A stretch of DNA of 64,000 nt from Anisakis pegreffii (Eukaryota; Nematoda; Chromadorea; Rhabditida; Anisakidae). The stretch spans positions 147,265-211,264 of the forward strand of contig JAPYMA010000726.1 in the NCBI GenBank assembly GCA_035041965.1, given 5' to 3'. Every line of letters begins with the position of its first letter. The stretch's first letter is position 1. Shown here in pieces: positions 1-15,300 of the stretch. A program made the translations under genes and the position numbers. Under the pieces are notes generated by a model. It searched no databases, was not told the DNA's origin, and saw only the letters and a list, made by a program, of their open reading frames with translations.

Positions 1-80
1 TTATCAATTATTATATCAGCAATTTTGTTTCATATTGATAATAAATTCTGTTCGGAATCGTACAATAGATTGATGTTTCG
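1..80 (+). repeat. Intronic direct repeat, copy 1 (copy 2 at 1137-1215)
   Basis: About 80 bp in the intron before exon 333 recurs at 1137-1215, in the intron before exon 1292. Identity is roughly 80% by eye, with a perfect core TAATAAATTCTGTTCGGAAT followed by TTGATGTTTCG. The first copy starts at the window edge and may extend further upstream. Confidence 0.7.
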
Positions 81-332
81 TTAATTCGATTGCCTTCAAA
101 TATTGCCCTCACCACCCTGAAAATGTCAAACATTTTTTGAGAGACGTTTAAGTCCATTACGAATCATGATATTCTTCAATGAAGTTTCACTACATTTAAT
201 AAAGATCTATCTTGACTGGATGATTACCACTGAATTAGTTGGTAATGAGTTGATGATCAGTGATCAATTGATCGGCAATTCAATCGATTAAGCATGCTTA
301 ATGAATGCTGTATCGTTGATATACACTTGCAG

Positions 333-3300
333 GTTGTTCAAGAATATGAACGAGCTGTTATTTTTCGGCTTGGCCGATTGATGCCTGGAGGCGCAAAAGG
401 ACCAGGTAGGTTAACACTGAGGTTTTGACTTAAACCACTAAAAAGGAGTCATTCCCTGATCACTTTAAAGAGTTGAATGATTGCCCCTAATTCAAGCGAG
501 TTTTCAGGAATCTTTTTCATAGTGCCATGCATCGACACGTATCGTAAGGTTGATCTTCGAGTGCTTTCATTTGAGGTGCCTCCACAAGAGGTAATTCGTT
601 TCGTCGTTGTTCACCAGCTAATTCCCAGAGGAATTGAAAACAATTCGAAACATCGCTCAGTTCTAATGTTTCACTTTCAATAAGCGCATTCTTCTCTCAC
701 TGGTCAATTCAACGGCAATTTACCACGTTTTAGTGGCTTTTTATCGTTAGTGAGTGAGAAATCTTTCAGGCAAAAAAATTTTATAAAGAACTTATAGGGC
801 AATATGCATTCACAGTTCAGAACATCTTAAAGTTTAGCGATGGAAAATTTTTCGGGTTTATTTTAACGAATGGTTCTTATAGAAAGGACTAAATGATCAG
901 TGATGCTTATTTTGTTAAGATTCTTTCGAAAGATTCCGTAACGGTGGCTGTCGATGCTGTCGTATATTTTCGGATATCAAATGCTACAATTTCGGTGACC
1001 AATGTCGAAGATGCTGCCAGGTTTCTCTCAGTTCAAATTGTTTTCAGTGATCTTTCCAAAATCTTGATCTTCTTCTTGGATATTTGCTCAATACTTCGTT
1101 GAACCATTCGAATAATACTCCTGAAATCATCGCTTGTTATCAGTTACTATGTGGGCAATTTTTTTCGTATTGGTAATAAATTCTGTTCGGAATCGCACAG
1201 TGAGTTGATGTTTCGATGTTTTGTGGTTTTCATTAACTGAACCTTGAAAATTGTTACTGCTTAAACAACTGATCTGAATGTTACTCAATAGATCGACCAA
1301 ATTGTTGGCTCAAACAACACTACGCAATATCCTCGGAACGAAAACTTTGGCTGAAATGCTATCTGACCGAGAAGCTATTTCACTTCAAATGCAGGTATCA
1401 CTGAGTTTATCGTTATTGTTCGACCAAAATCACATCAATCATCTTGAATCTAAAAAATGATATGCGTTCCATTTGAAGAGTACATTGGATGAGGCGACCG
1501 AGCCATGGGGCGTCAAAGTGGAACGAGTTGAAGTGAAAGACGTTCGCCTGCCCATCCAGCTACAGCGTGCCATGGCATCTGAAGCTGAAGCAGCTCGAGA
1601 AGCTCGAGCGAAGGTTCCGAAACATTCATCTCTTTGAATTCTGATTCTGCTCACAAATCGCTGCCTTGAAGAATCTCACGCCAGTGGCACTGCTTTTTGT
1701 CAAAATATTCTTCAATCCACAGTCTTTCTTCTCATGTTGATACATCTTCCATAACAGATCCGTCCCTGTGGTGGCACACTGAAATGAACGTATAAAAATA
1801 CATGTTGCCATTCTGTCAACGTTTCGTACTTATCGCAATATGCGTCCACCATTTGACCGTGCAGGATATTCGGCATCCAATAACTTTGATAGAAATTTCG
1901 ATAAGTTGAAGCATATCCCTCCAAGCGTGATTTAAAACATCTCTGAATTGCTTCTTTCGCAGGTTATTGTGGCTGAAGGGGAACAAAAAGCATCTAGGGC
2001 TCTTAAAGAGGCTGCTGAAGTGATCGCTCAATCACCATCAGCCATACAACTGCGATATTTACAGACGCTTAACTCGATAAGGTGCGTTTCACATTTAATC
2101 ATAGTAATCAATCAAGTTGATGTGATCAATTTAAACTGTTTGAACTGAAGTGAATCTTGATAGTTTTATTAGCAAGCATCATGGTGGCTCGATGCTCAAT
2201 ATTGCTCAGTTTCTCATGTCATTTTGTTCACCTTATCATGAAATAGGTCTGGAATATGATTCAGAAATGAATCTGCATGGATAATTTAGTTGTACTGTTC
2301 AGGTTCATTCAAAAATTAAAAAGCTTTACGGATCCAGATTTCTAAGGGAACATCCAGACGGCTTGGATCTATTTATGAGATCCAAGGTGATCTTTCGTGA
2401 ATCTGATCGTTCGATTCAGTTGATCAGTTTATTCATTCCTTTCTTGAATATTGTTTCCATTCGTTCGTTGATAACGACTTATTTGCAGCGCTGAAAAGAA
2501 TTCAACGATAATCTTTCCGTTTCCGATCGATTTGTTATCATCGTTTCTGCAACATTCAACGACTAAGGTGTAAGCCAAATTCATGCTGTTTGTTTCTTCG
2601 TTTCATATTTTGTGATATTATGATTGATGTTAGTTCCTGATGAGCACAATCTCGAATGGAGCATCAAGGCTCAGTGCACTGATTTCCGATAAACTTTCTC
2701 GTTTCTCAGACAGTTAGATGAGATAAATGTTCTGCACTTTGATGAATTCGCATTCTTTTATTCAACACAAAGAGATTTCAAATATTTTGCTTATCACGTT
2801 ACGTTTAATCACTTGAAATTGTTTAGTAACACAAACTTATTACGGATTTATATAGCAATTTGATCAGCAGATCACTGATCACTGATCACAATAGAATTCG
2901 TTCGGTAAAACGTCTATTCCTCATAGCCCAATTTAACATCTTTTAAGAATCATTGCAATTTGGATTAAGAACAAGTTTTTGGTCGAAACCTATCGAGTCT
3001 GATGATTCATTTCATTGAGAAATTGTGATCAGTGATCAGTCTAAGCGAACTTTTGTTCCTTCTCGCTTCGATTCCAGCCAAATTTCAGAGTCTCATCGAC
3101 TTCATCAAGTAAAAGTCATGCGAGCTGATTAATAAGAGCAGCTCGACACCTCAACAGTGCACTGGCCGATCGCAGTTCGATTTGCACGGATGATCCGATT
3201 CGTTTTTATTTCTTTAAGTGTCAGCTTTTACTGCTTTTAAGCTGCAGCACTCTTTGCAATAATATGATTAAAATAGAGACAGTCATTCAATTTGGTGTCA

Positions 3301-6300
3301 TACACTCCTCTTTTATGCACTAGGTTGCCATCGTCCTGGAAAGAGTGCCTATTTCAACCATTCAGGACGACTGCCTCAGCGGATTCGAAGTTGGGTAGAA
3401 TTTGAACTGCTAGTGACGAGCCACAACTTCTTAGTCTATGGAAATTGTATCCTTCGGTTCTTGGCATCTAGTAACGGCAGCATTCACATTATTGTGAACA
3501 AGGCCACGGTCAAAGGACTGCTGTCATGATGTTGATATCATTGTTATTGCAAATTTAATAATTACAATGTTGATTTTTCATTGCTATATTGGTTTTACTG
3601 CTGTAATGATTATGATTTTCACATTACACTTCTTTCCTATCAATGACACCACAATGAGGATTCATTTCACTTTTTATTTTTATTTTCCAACCGATCAAAC
3701 ACTAATGCCTCATCACTCTATGAGTTTTTGTTTGAAAAGCTTATTGATTTGTTCCATTACCTTTCAGTTATATGCACCTACGCAAATACCAATGAATTCA
3801 GTAGTAATTTCCCGGAAGCTGCATTCATACTGAATGAATTTTACTGTTTATAAGATAATGAATGAGCTTTTGTAATTAACTTATGGAATGGGAATTTGGG
3901 AATTAACTAATGAATTAACTAATGGACGAATATTTCGACGAAAATTTGGATCATTCAAGGGATTCACTGATATGATGAGATCAGATGATGCCTTCCATAA
4001 TCTTCTTTCATCTAATCGTTTCCGTAGCAACAAAAAGAGAGTTGCAGCAAAAGTAAACCAATGAAATGAACAACACTGTCCATATGATATTCCTAAGGAT
4101 TGTAAGGTTATGTTTTTTATTGAACACTGATTTGTAAATAATGATGATGATCACTGTGAATAAAATGTATATGTCACATCCAACTTGCAAACGCTTTATT
4201 GCTTTTATTTCTGATTTAGCTGAACTAGTATGTTACCATATGATTTTCATAGTTCGATGAGCACTGCTTTGCAGAGAATTTCAGCTTTTGCAGGTGATTT
4301 ACATCGCTTCTGCACTGATGCCACATTTTATTGCGTACTATTTAGATTCTATTGCTGCATCACTGGTAAGGATTATTTGAGGTAATTGATTGATCAAAAT
4401 GATCATTCGTCGTTTACAAAGGATAATTTTGGTTCTTGCTGAAAAATTATCATTGTTTTATCCAGCCAGGATTGTTCAACGTGTTCAACGGTGGTTGCGA
4501 TGTTCCTGTCATCAGGTGGAAGCTGTGTGCTTTGGGATTATTTTATAGAAGGGTCGATTGGCAGTCTCTTCAGCACACTTACTATTGATATGATAGAAAA
4601 ATTTCAGCGAAGAGCCGCCGCCGCCTCTGCCAAAAAAGATCCGGTCGTGTTGCCTGTACAAGTATCCCGAATGGGTTCAGAGTATGGTCGGCAGCGTTTC
4701 TCCAACGCCGTCTCACCGAACTCATCAACATTCCGCACCTCACACTCATCGCACCAGTTCCCCGTCAAGACATTCAATGCCGAGCACCACCAACACAAGT
4801 GGCCGACCACCGCTCCCTATCAGGTTCATTCCGCCGCATCTCTTTTGAATCCAATCTGATCGCAAGATTTATTGAGAACCTATCAGAGGATTTATCACGG
4901 TTTGTAACCCGATGACATTTTGGAGAGCACCCTCAATCATCCATTCAGCTTCATTACACGTCTTTTAATCTCCTTGAATCTCTTCTAATCTCCTTAAAGC
5001 GAACAATTTGTGGAAAAAGATCATCGAAATCGAATATCACACCATCAAACACTATCCAATGATTAAACACATATTGCATTGTGAATCGCCGAATTGTCCG
5101 TCATTTGTTCCGTCAACTTGTACTTCATACATGTTCAGATTGCACATTTTTATAGAGAGTCTATCAATCATCTTTGGAAGCTCACTTTATCGTCGTTAGT
5201 CGTTGTAAACATAGCTCAACCGCTAATACCTCATATCAGCATTTCAAAAACATCGTTAGCTACTGCAAATTCCAGCGATAAGTGCATTCCGCATCTCACG
5301 GGAATTCCGACATTACATTTGTTGCGTATAATTTGTGTTGCATTCATATTTGTACGCACGAATTGATCTTCATCAAACACCCAAAACACTCGCTAATCCA
5401 CCAACAGACAAATCAAGGATTACTTGTTGCTGGCGTTGTAGTTGTTATTTTGCCGTCGATGAGATTGCAGAGCGTCCGTCATTTCACCAAATGTCATATC
5501 TTTGAATGTGTTCATCAATATCTCTTTGGCTTAAACCGAGTATGCCTTGAGTGAAGTGTGAAACTTGAGTTTCACTTATGACACGGCATAGTTTCATGTT
5601 TTCAAATCTCCAATCGTTCAAATCCTCTCGTGAATCATTCTTCTAAGAAAAACATCTGTACTCAAGATTTGAATGAATGAAATTTGAGATCTGAACCATT
5701 CAGACGTCGATTTCCGACTAGAACACAACAATAGGGTGTTTCATTACACTTTCTCCATCAGAACTCTCACAAACAACAGATATTAAGTGTTCAATTGCAA
5801 ATCTTACACAGTCAGTGGTACGTTTGGGTATTGAGTTGCTGACGTTTAACTGTCAAAGTTCGAGAAATTGAAAGCCCTCAGATAATCGGAATCACAATTC
5901 AGCACAGGAAATAGGCACATTATTCTGAATCAGTCTCCATCGAGTAATAGAACATTATCAAATCAAGGCTGCCGACAATCGAATAATTTGGAAATTCCAA
6001 AAATGCAGAGAGCACTTGATGTTGTCTGGATTGAAGTGAATGGAGAGAGGCCACAAATTGACAAGTGTATTCAAAAGACCCGTCAGCAGTGAAAGAACAG
6101 CACACATAGCGCATCTCATATGCATAATGGGTATCACATAACGTTTCCGCTTCTCCGAACTGAAAACTTGGAATGTGGATGAACTTGAACAACGGACTAT
6201 TACTATCATTCGGCTGGCGATAAGTGATCACCTCGAAAACCACATCGGAGATTCGTCCATCAAGTCATTCACTACTCACAGATCCGCCTTCATTTGCATT

Positions 6301-9300
6301 CACATTGAAACAAGCATATCGTTTGAAAATGCTCTTAGTGGTGTTGTAAAACTAATTTGAGAGTTCAACTTTGCTGCCGTTTGTTGCGGCCACTCGCACG
6401 CAGAATTCAGTCTTATTCTCGAATATCAGTTGATCTGAGATCATTCCATCGTTCTTGACTGATCGTAAATGTTCACTGAATGAAACGGTGCCTCGAGACG
6501 ATTTGTTTTCGCTATGAGAGAACCGCTCGAACGATACCGATTAGTGAAGACGAACTGCAATGGTATGCGATTTTGGTTTTGATTCGATTGTGTATGGATT
6601 TTTTTGTTTGGAATTTTTGTTTTGGTGATTCGATTTATCAGTCTTCAACCTACATCGTCGTCTCCCCATCCGATTCTTCAATTACTTCCTTCAAATCTTT
6701 CTTACAATCAGGCTGATCTATCAGTCAATTCTCCATTGTTCTAGAGCAACATTACTGCCGATCAATCAATTGGATCAAAATTTTTTGCTCCTATTTGATT
6801 AGCACAATTCCTTTATCATTTGCTTCCTCTATAGCTAGCAGTGTTTTTTCTGCGTTGTATTCACTCAAAAGTGCCTTTCGCATCAAAATTGCCAGCAGAA
6901 AATGAGTGAGTGCACCATGAAGCGACCACAAATTATTCATTTGGTTCCTTCAATTGTTATTGGAATAATGAGAAAATTAGAGGAACAGAACGATGTTGGT
7001 GTTGAATGTACCACTCAAGTGGTACATGCATCCACCAATTTCATGTTGAAATAATGATTGATTATTTGATCGCATGCCACTCACTAGTCAAGAGTAGTCC
7101 GAACTGGCAAATTGGTTCCATGCATAATTACACTTGATTATTCATTGACATTTTGTGTCGATGATACTTTTTATCACATCAAATAACGCTCAGCTATTCG
7201 AACTAATATGAAAAATTCGTTTCCAAATTATTTGATTAATCCAGCTGAGGGAGGAAGTTGCAGTACCAATTCATGAACAAGAGAGAGACATTGCATAAGA
7301 GAAACATTTTCTTTTGACCAGTGCACGCAGCTTCACTCAGTTTTTTCGTCCCAGCACTGTGCTGGAAGCAAACTGGACGCAACAATAGCAGATAATCCTC
7401 TGAAAATGGCGACTAAACAAGAAATAATCACTGGGATTTTTGGAGAATACGTCAGTGGAGATTATGAGATTAGCATATCTGAATAGTAATTCAATTATTA
7501 TGTAACAGACGTTATAAAGAACCAGCGATTTCAGTGACAAATACTATAAACAAGTAGCTTAACTGCATCTCATCATTCGTTTAGCCTTCTTTCAAACGAT
7601 GGTGCCGATCGTTGTAATTTGTTCACAACGTTAACTTTTCATTGATTCGAACTTTTTTGCTAGCTAAAATTTTTGAATAGTTTTTCTTTATTTACACAAT
7701 TCGTTGCATTTCCGGCTGATGTATTCCGTTTCAATTTCGCACTTGTTTAGCTCGACCTAAATGAGTAATAACCATCAGTACAATGGCCATATGAAAAAAG
7801 ATCTACAATGACCACACCGACTGGATTTAGATAAATATATGCTGCATCCGGAAGTAATCTGATATTGTTAGGTAGGAAATGTCATTAGAAAAATCATAAG
7901 CTTCGTACATTTTTTCCTTTACGATTACGATAGATATGTCGTGATTGCATGAGTTTTTTGATTGATTTGAAATGTGATTCATTTAGTCAGCAACTGCTCT
8001 ACTATACAATCATTGAGTTATGAACGTCACTGCTCTAAATTCTCGACGAATCAGTGTTCAGAAATTTTGATGTGCAATATTCAATCCGCTTCAGCAATAT
8101 CAAGTTTTTGTGAGGGTAATAAATTTTATGGGCTATCAAATGTTTATGGATCACACGGATTGAGCTGAGTTTATGAGTGGTTCTCATCGTACATAAATCA
8201 TTTGAATTTAAACTGTTTTTATCGCTGGATTTGTACTAGTCATCGCGAGAGCGAATCTCGCTGCTCTCATAGGAATAAGCCTCACCGAAAAAATCTTCCA
8301 GAAGGAGAGATTCCTATCCTTTCCCGAAATTGCTTACCGACGATTCCAGGCTCTTCAAAATCAGTGAGTCTGATGGGCAGAATTTGACAATGGGCGAGAT
8401 TTGGAGAACATCTCCCGAAACTGTGATAAAACTTAACTCAGCCCTATAGGATGGCAACACGATACCGTGAAATATCGTCAGGCTTTATAGTGGAGAAAAA
8501 CACTGAATAAAAGCTCAACTTAAACAATACAAGTTTTTCCTGGAGCCATTCTTCTTGTTTTGCTTCTATTTATTTATAGCGAGACCGCCCTAGTTTCTAG
8601 GATGACAGCTGACGTCTCACAGTGATCTAGATCGAATCCATTCATTTTGCTAGTCAATGATTGAGACCCTTTCATAACCTATGAAATTTTATGGCTATAT
8701 AACGATACATAATTCAAAATTTCTTCTATCTTTTCATTAATCATTCGCCGAACAGAAGCCCTGAAGCACCAAGAACCGAACGGAAGTTAACTGCGACAAT
8801 GTCACTGATGAAATGAATAGATGATTTTTTTGAGCGCCCGGTGGAATGTTTCCGAATCAGTTATTTATTGCGGTCAATCAAAATCATTCAATCCACTGAT
8901 CACACACTGAACGTTCAGTACTCATTACTGTTGACAGTTGATGAGCTGTACAATGCCTGGTTTCCATCAAAGTTAAGCGAACTTCATGATGATTGCCTTG
9001 TGCTGTTGGGAAAGATGATTACTCGATTTATTTGTTTAGTTTTGTGGGCAATGATTTATTGCTAGCCATTTTGAAAGGATGTGAAACTGAAGAACTTAAG
9101 AACATTATTTGGTCGATGGTAGCAATCACCAAGTGATTGATAACCTTGCTGAAATAGTTTTGATCGATTCTCCACCTCGACAAACTCAAAAAAAAACGTT
9201 TTGTTTTTGAAAGTTAAGATTGATAAAGTGGAAGCGTCATATAATCAGTTAGAGAGAAATGTTAGAAATCAAATCCACAGTGAGACTTTGCACTTTAAAA

Positions 9301-12300
9301 AAATTTTTTTTTAAATCATAGCTGAACGTTTTATGAACCTCAGAGCAGACTATTTCTTTTAGTTAATGTAATTAAGTCAAATGCAATTATTTAGGTAAGC
9401 ATACACCGGCAAATTTCGTTTGTCGCAGGTAACTTCGTATAGTTCTTCAGGAACAAATCTTCAAAGAATATTATTTTCATTCAGTCAAGTTATGACTGTG
9501 ATAAGATATTACTTAACATGATTCATTCACTTGTCCGCATTCATTCAGCTGAAACCGTTCAGATGAGTGGATTTGGTGGACAGTTGTTTTAGATTAGTCA
9601 GATGATGCTGATCACTGACTAAGCTTACCTGCCGGCGAAATAGAATCGAATGAAAGTTTTGCAATCGCTCTTTTCTAATCATCGTTCACCAATTGTCTCT
9701 TATTCATATCTAGGTTTTAAAGATACTGAGTGAATCAGACTAAAAGAGTATCTGAGGCATTCAGATATGAATTTACGTCCACTGTTTATTGGTGTGCATC
9801 GAACTTCTTATTCTCATCATCTATTTTGCAACCTGCAAATTTCCTTCATCATCTTACTATTCAATAAATTATAGCTGATGGCATCACCTTTCTCATCCGA
9901 TAAATATTATTTGCCTCAACTAGATTCGTGGCTAAACGTCATTGAGCTTATCTTGATTAATCTCTTACAGAAGAATTTTCCAGTATGTTCGTTTCAATGT
10001 TCTCAAACGTTTTTGCTTTCACTAACGTCAACGGATGAATCGTCTCACGAAGAAACATTTTGACTAAGCAGCGAAAATTTTGCTTCGGTTTATATGTATA
10101 CTAGCAGCATCAGTTTCTATGAACTGTTCGATAGATACTACCACTTTCGATGAATTATTGCTAATTTGTGAAATTGCCTACGTTTCCTAGATTGGTTTTG
10201 ATTGATGTCTCAGACTGCAGCAATGAACAATGATTCGTGTAGTCGGATAAATTTTGCATTCTTCCAAAACACTAATAGTTTGATGATATTCGATAGCGGT
10301 CTCGAAATGTTCACTGTCAACAACATTGATTTAGTGCCTCTTGTCAGTGATTCCGAAAAGTTTTTTAAACGATCTCTGAGGCTTTCTTCAGTCAGATATG
10401 TTGTTGATTTGACACGATAACGATAGATGAACTAATACAACCAGTTCATTCGTCTCTGATTACAAATACACCACTGCAAATGAGCCTTTGAGCAAGGCGC
10501 GCGTCATCTAATCCTTACATTAAGTTCTTCTTAATTCTCCAAGAGATATGACATGATATATTCGCATGTAATTTGATCTAATAGAGCAGCGAATTCTTTC
10601 GATTGCAACAACTCTTCAAGGAAAGACGTACCGATTTTGTGCTTTTAGCTAGTTAATGTTCATCAATCTTCTCACAAACATTATCCAAAGCAACTGTCTC
10701 AATTGTTCGATCACATATGATTCAGCGATTCCGACGGCGATTCAGTGGAAATTGCTTGATTGATGTTGTTTTGAGCGATGCTGATTCGAATAAATCATGA
10801 ATGTTTTTGGTTCAACTAAATGAGATTAGTGAAAAAATGAAACGAAATCAAACTCAGACGTAAAATCTCGAACATCTGTTATGGAACAGCTAATCCCATA
10901 CCACTGCTGCATCTGTCTAATCTGATCGTGAGTGTAACGTGTTCAGAGCTTACGATTGGTTTGCTAGCGAAATGCAATATACAACAAGGTAAACGATAGA
11001 AAGTCGATTGCAACATAGACTCGGAGCTCAGCTTAAACTCGATTTCCCCTCGAATGAGCCACTCACTCATTTATCAGTTATTCTCGATAGCATTTGAGAA
11101 AACTTCTTTAAAATTTCGTGTGCTTTATAAAAAAGTTTTATTCACTGGGAAAAGAAAGGATGCAGATGATTTATAAAGGATCGAAATCGAGATCGATCAC
11201 TAATGGTTCTTAACGCATTGTCTAGTTAGTTAAGCCACAAACACGACCGACAAACGTGTTAAGTATTCCCAACTCCCGATAATAAAGAAGATTTATGCGA
11301 TGTAATTGAATGAATTGTTGCCGCCGCACTGAAGTGATTCGAGTGATTCAACTCTTGCTTCAATATAAGAGTGAATTGGGAGAGTTGGTGTTTTTTATTG
11401 GCAGATGTAATGCTATAAAGCAGACGTTTGATAAGGTTTGAGTGTCAGTATTCATAATTGTTTTAAATTAACGATGAAATGCGTACAAGTTGTGTGCAGC
11501 AGTTGTGCAACAGCAACAACTCATCATCATCCAAACTCTCGTTCAACTCTAACTGGCCACCACCACTGCCCATCGGAAAGGTGTCTATTTTCGAAGCCAT
11601 TAATTGCCTCCACTTGAACCACCAATCCATCCAAACGTGTCCCGAAGTTACAATCTGTGATTTGATTCGGTGTGATTCGCGTTCTTTGAAGGCTTATTTT
11701 TTTCTCAATGCCAATTCCATAGTAGAGTTTTTTTCCGATCTGTAAACACCTCTTTTGATAAGAGGATTTTGACGTTTGAAACAAAAAGCGTTTTTTTCGA
11801 TATTGCAATGTTTTTGTACTTCTTCAATTACTCTAACATGTTTGGAATTAATTGTTCAGTTTCCTCTGCACCAGATTGGAATGTAATCTAAGACTGTCTT
11901 GCGTAAAATTGATTGAGGCGTGATATTTACGATGGTTTACACAGAATTTCATGATTTTATGCTGAGAAGTAATAAAACCATTTCTTCAAGCGGCGACGTA
12001 TAGTTTTAGTTGACTGAGCTTTCCGAGAAATGAGAAAGAATCAGTGTTCAATCGGTATAGATTTTTGATCCCGTGCAACAAATCTTTTCCAAAACTGTTT
12101 TCTTTGGAGGATATAAACGGATTTCACATTCACATTGTTGTTAATTAGTCGCCACTTATAGATATCCTCATGTTTCAGTCAGTTTGATTGATCAGTTTCA
12201 TTACATTCTTTAGGCCTACCTATTAGTATAACATATCCGCATGTAATCCTAAAACCAGCAACAATTTATCACCATCCGTGTTACATCTTTGATCATTGAC

Positions 12301-15300
12301 CGTCCAATTTGTCTAATGATTTTATGCGAACACAGTTATCATTCCATTCGTTCAATATCCATATTCGATTCCAACATTTTTCATGATTTGCGATTCCCCT
12401 CAAAACGCCTACTACTATTATAATCATTATTCGATGCTAGCATCAAAAAACATCGCACGTAATGCTCTCATAGCTTATAATTTAAAATTCTTGACGAGCA
12501 TTGACCAGAGACTGTTCGATTCGTTGGCTGTAAGCTGATGTTTTTTATTCTACTGTTGCACCAGAACGATAATGATACTGCACTTAGCATTTTGATTACG
12601 TGTGTAGAGCAAATAGTAACCTATTTATAGTGGGTGATTTTGAAGAATGAATCGACTCAATTTTGGAATTAAGAATAAATGAAGAACGGAAAATGATCTC
12701 AAATTTCTACAGAGCCATTTGAGAACGAAAAACTTTGCTGATACTAGAAGTCATAGTCATGATATTATTTTGCAGTATGCGAGAGGCGCAGCTACCTATC
12801 CACAGTTCCAGCAGCGCCTCGACAACGTCACCTCTACAGAGTTCGATGCCCAGCCAGCTGGACCCAGGTATGGCTTGAATTAAATCATAAAGTAGCAATG
12901 CTTAATTGTTTATCCAACGTTTGCGCGACGGCTATTTGCGCAAATGTTGACTAGAACATAAATTTTATTTTAAGGATCCTCTGTCGTAAAGATCATTATA
13001 GGTGTTTTTTTAAAGTTTTGAAAATTTTTGAAGATCGTCAAAATGAACTTATGGGATGCATGTTGTGTTCCATAAAACAGGATTTCACATAGAGAGAGTT
13101 TCAGTTAGGAAAGGATAGTTTTTTTGTCCTCATCCAATACTTTAAGCAATTTGTTCATTGCTTACCGCTATGTCATAAAACTTGTCATGCGAATGGCATT
13201 CGTGGAAATGGCCGTCATGTAAATACTGTGACACGATTCTATCTCATCATCAAGAAAGTGACTCCCATAGACATGAGCACTTATCATTTGCAACGATTTG
13301 TTTTAGTTTCGGTAATTTTTGAGAGAGGGAGAGGCACAAGTTTTTTGGAGACTTAAACTATAGCCAAAACGATTTAGCAAGGCGTGTCGGGTGGTCGAAA
13401 ATCGAATATATCTATTTCGCCTGCATTAATTCATGAAATAATTATCGTAAGTGTGAGAAATTGTTACGAGTGAAATTACTGAGAGGTGCAGATCACATTG
13501 CATAAGTGTGCTATGGCAGGCAGTGTTGCTAGCCTATGAAGCTCAAAAATTCCTCATCAGTGACGTGTTTATTCATATGATGGATGATGAGTGTTTGTTG
13601 TGGAAGAAGTGTGCGGCTGACTTTTATCCGTTGGATCAGTTCGTTTAGGAATAAATTTTACAATCAATGAAATGCGTTTGCGCACCATCAAAATCAATTG
13701 CAAAAGTCCCATCCGCAGGAATTTCTCTGAACGTATTCATATTCAGATGAATAAATTCGCTGTTTATTTCGCTGCTTTAGAAAACTTTTTCGAAGGCCAT
13801 GTGTGACTCTTACTCGATACTCGATACCTATAGCAGTGACTTTGAAGAGTAATACTGCAGCGTTTTATGATGTAATGATACTGAAAAGTCACTTAAATGA
13901 ACAGGAAGTGGTTACATTATTCAGTGAATTCGATAAATACTTTTGATATGCTTTCAGGGATCCATCCATCAATTTACTTTCAAATCTCTTTAGAAATATT
14001 TATTCAGAAGTTTAAGTGTATCATTTTCGAATCACATTCAGTACCTAGAGACTCAGTATTCCACGGGATAATTTCTTCTTTCTATGCTAAGGGAAATTTA
14101 AAAATACCTTTTCCCTTGCACATGCATGATGGTGCCCCCGAGAGTGATTCCACGTAATGTTCCGTTTCCAGTGGCGTAATCTGGATTTTTGTAAAAAATA
14201 AAACGAGGAATGAATTTTCTTTTGATACAATGCTTCAGGTCGCCTTCTCGAAGATACACGCGCTGATCGTTCACGTGCTAGTTCCTCTCAGAATGGTATC
14301 AGTTCAGGTCGTGCACAAAGAAACACTACAACCTCAAGTTTAGGAGGTAGTGGGTCCTCTTCGCTTCTGAAACAAGCACTAGCGAATCGAATGAATCCAG
14401 AGGTGGCGGCTCGTCGTGGATCCAAGGAGCACCGAAGTAGCCAGACCAGCTCACAACCACCTCAACCCCTGGCGAAAACGAACGCCATCGAGAGTGCGCT
14501 ACCGAAATCACCATCCACCACCACTACCAATGCGACAGATGATCAGAGCATTGGTGGCTTTACGGCATCCAGTACGGAGAGTGTTCGTTTGCGAAGTGAA
14601 GAGATGAAAATTGGAAGTGAGGAGAGCAGTGACCAAATGAATCGATCGATCCTCATCAATCCAGCCTGGTATCGCGACGATGACGGTCGTACGGGTTTTA
14701 AACCGAAAGAATGGGATGGCGTGAAAGGGAAACAGCGAAGTCAAGTCAAAGAACTTCCGACGACCAGCGCTGCGAATGCCGAAGCAAGAGACGCAGTCGA
14801 AAAAGCGCAACTCGATGAACTGCTGAGTTCGGTGGCAGTTGAACAACAAAAGCGCAAAGCCAACGGCAATGCTAAATCTCCAACGCGATCTTCCTCTCCC
14901 AAAAAGCAACCCCAATCGATAACACTGCAAAAATCGGTGACAAGTCCAGTGAAAGGAGGATCACGTTCGCCAAACGCAAAACCATCCAAGATACCAACAT
15001 CACCGGTAAAGAAGCTGAATGCCGCCTCAGAGCAGCGTCGACTTGCAGCGCAACGCTTGAGCGAAAAGACTGGCGAACCAAGCGTGTACGATGAGAATGA
15101 CTTAACAGAACTATATGAACGTTCTGACAGTGCACATGATGGAAACTATGATTTCCTGCCATCTGCGAACGTCGATCGCCAGAATCCACTGGAAACCCTT
15201 CAAGAGCCTCATGGCAAGAACGGTGAACCTTTCCCGGCGAGGCTCATTGGCTCAAGTGAACCGGACAAGAATGCAAACACCTCGGTCAATAGCCAAACCG

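Noticed and set aside
3320..3500. Possible tRNA or structured RNA in a GC-richer patch
   Set aside because: No A and B boxes with proper spacing and no cloverleaf; looks like a decayed repeat.
4491..4859. 122-codon frame from ATG 4491
   Set aside because: Right place, wrong frame: the real exon 4608-4823 uses another frame that encodes [16 protein letters not shown] and matches both neighbours in phase.
14508..14930. 140-codon minus frame opposite the giant exon, and similar frames to 17073
   Set aside because: Shadows of the plus-strand coding exon; the plus frame runs 982 codons in phase with upstream exons.
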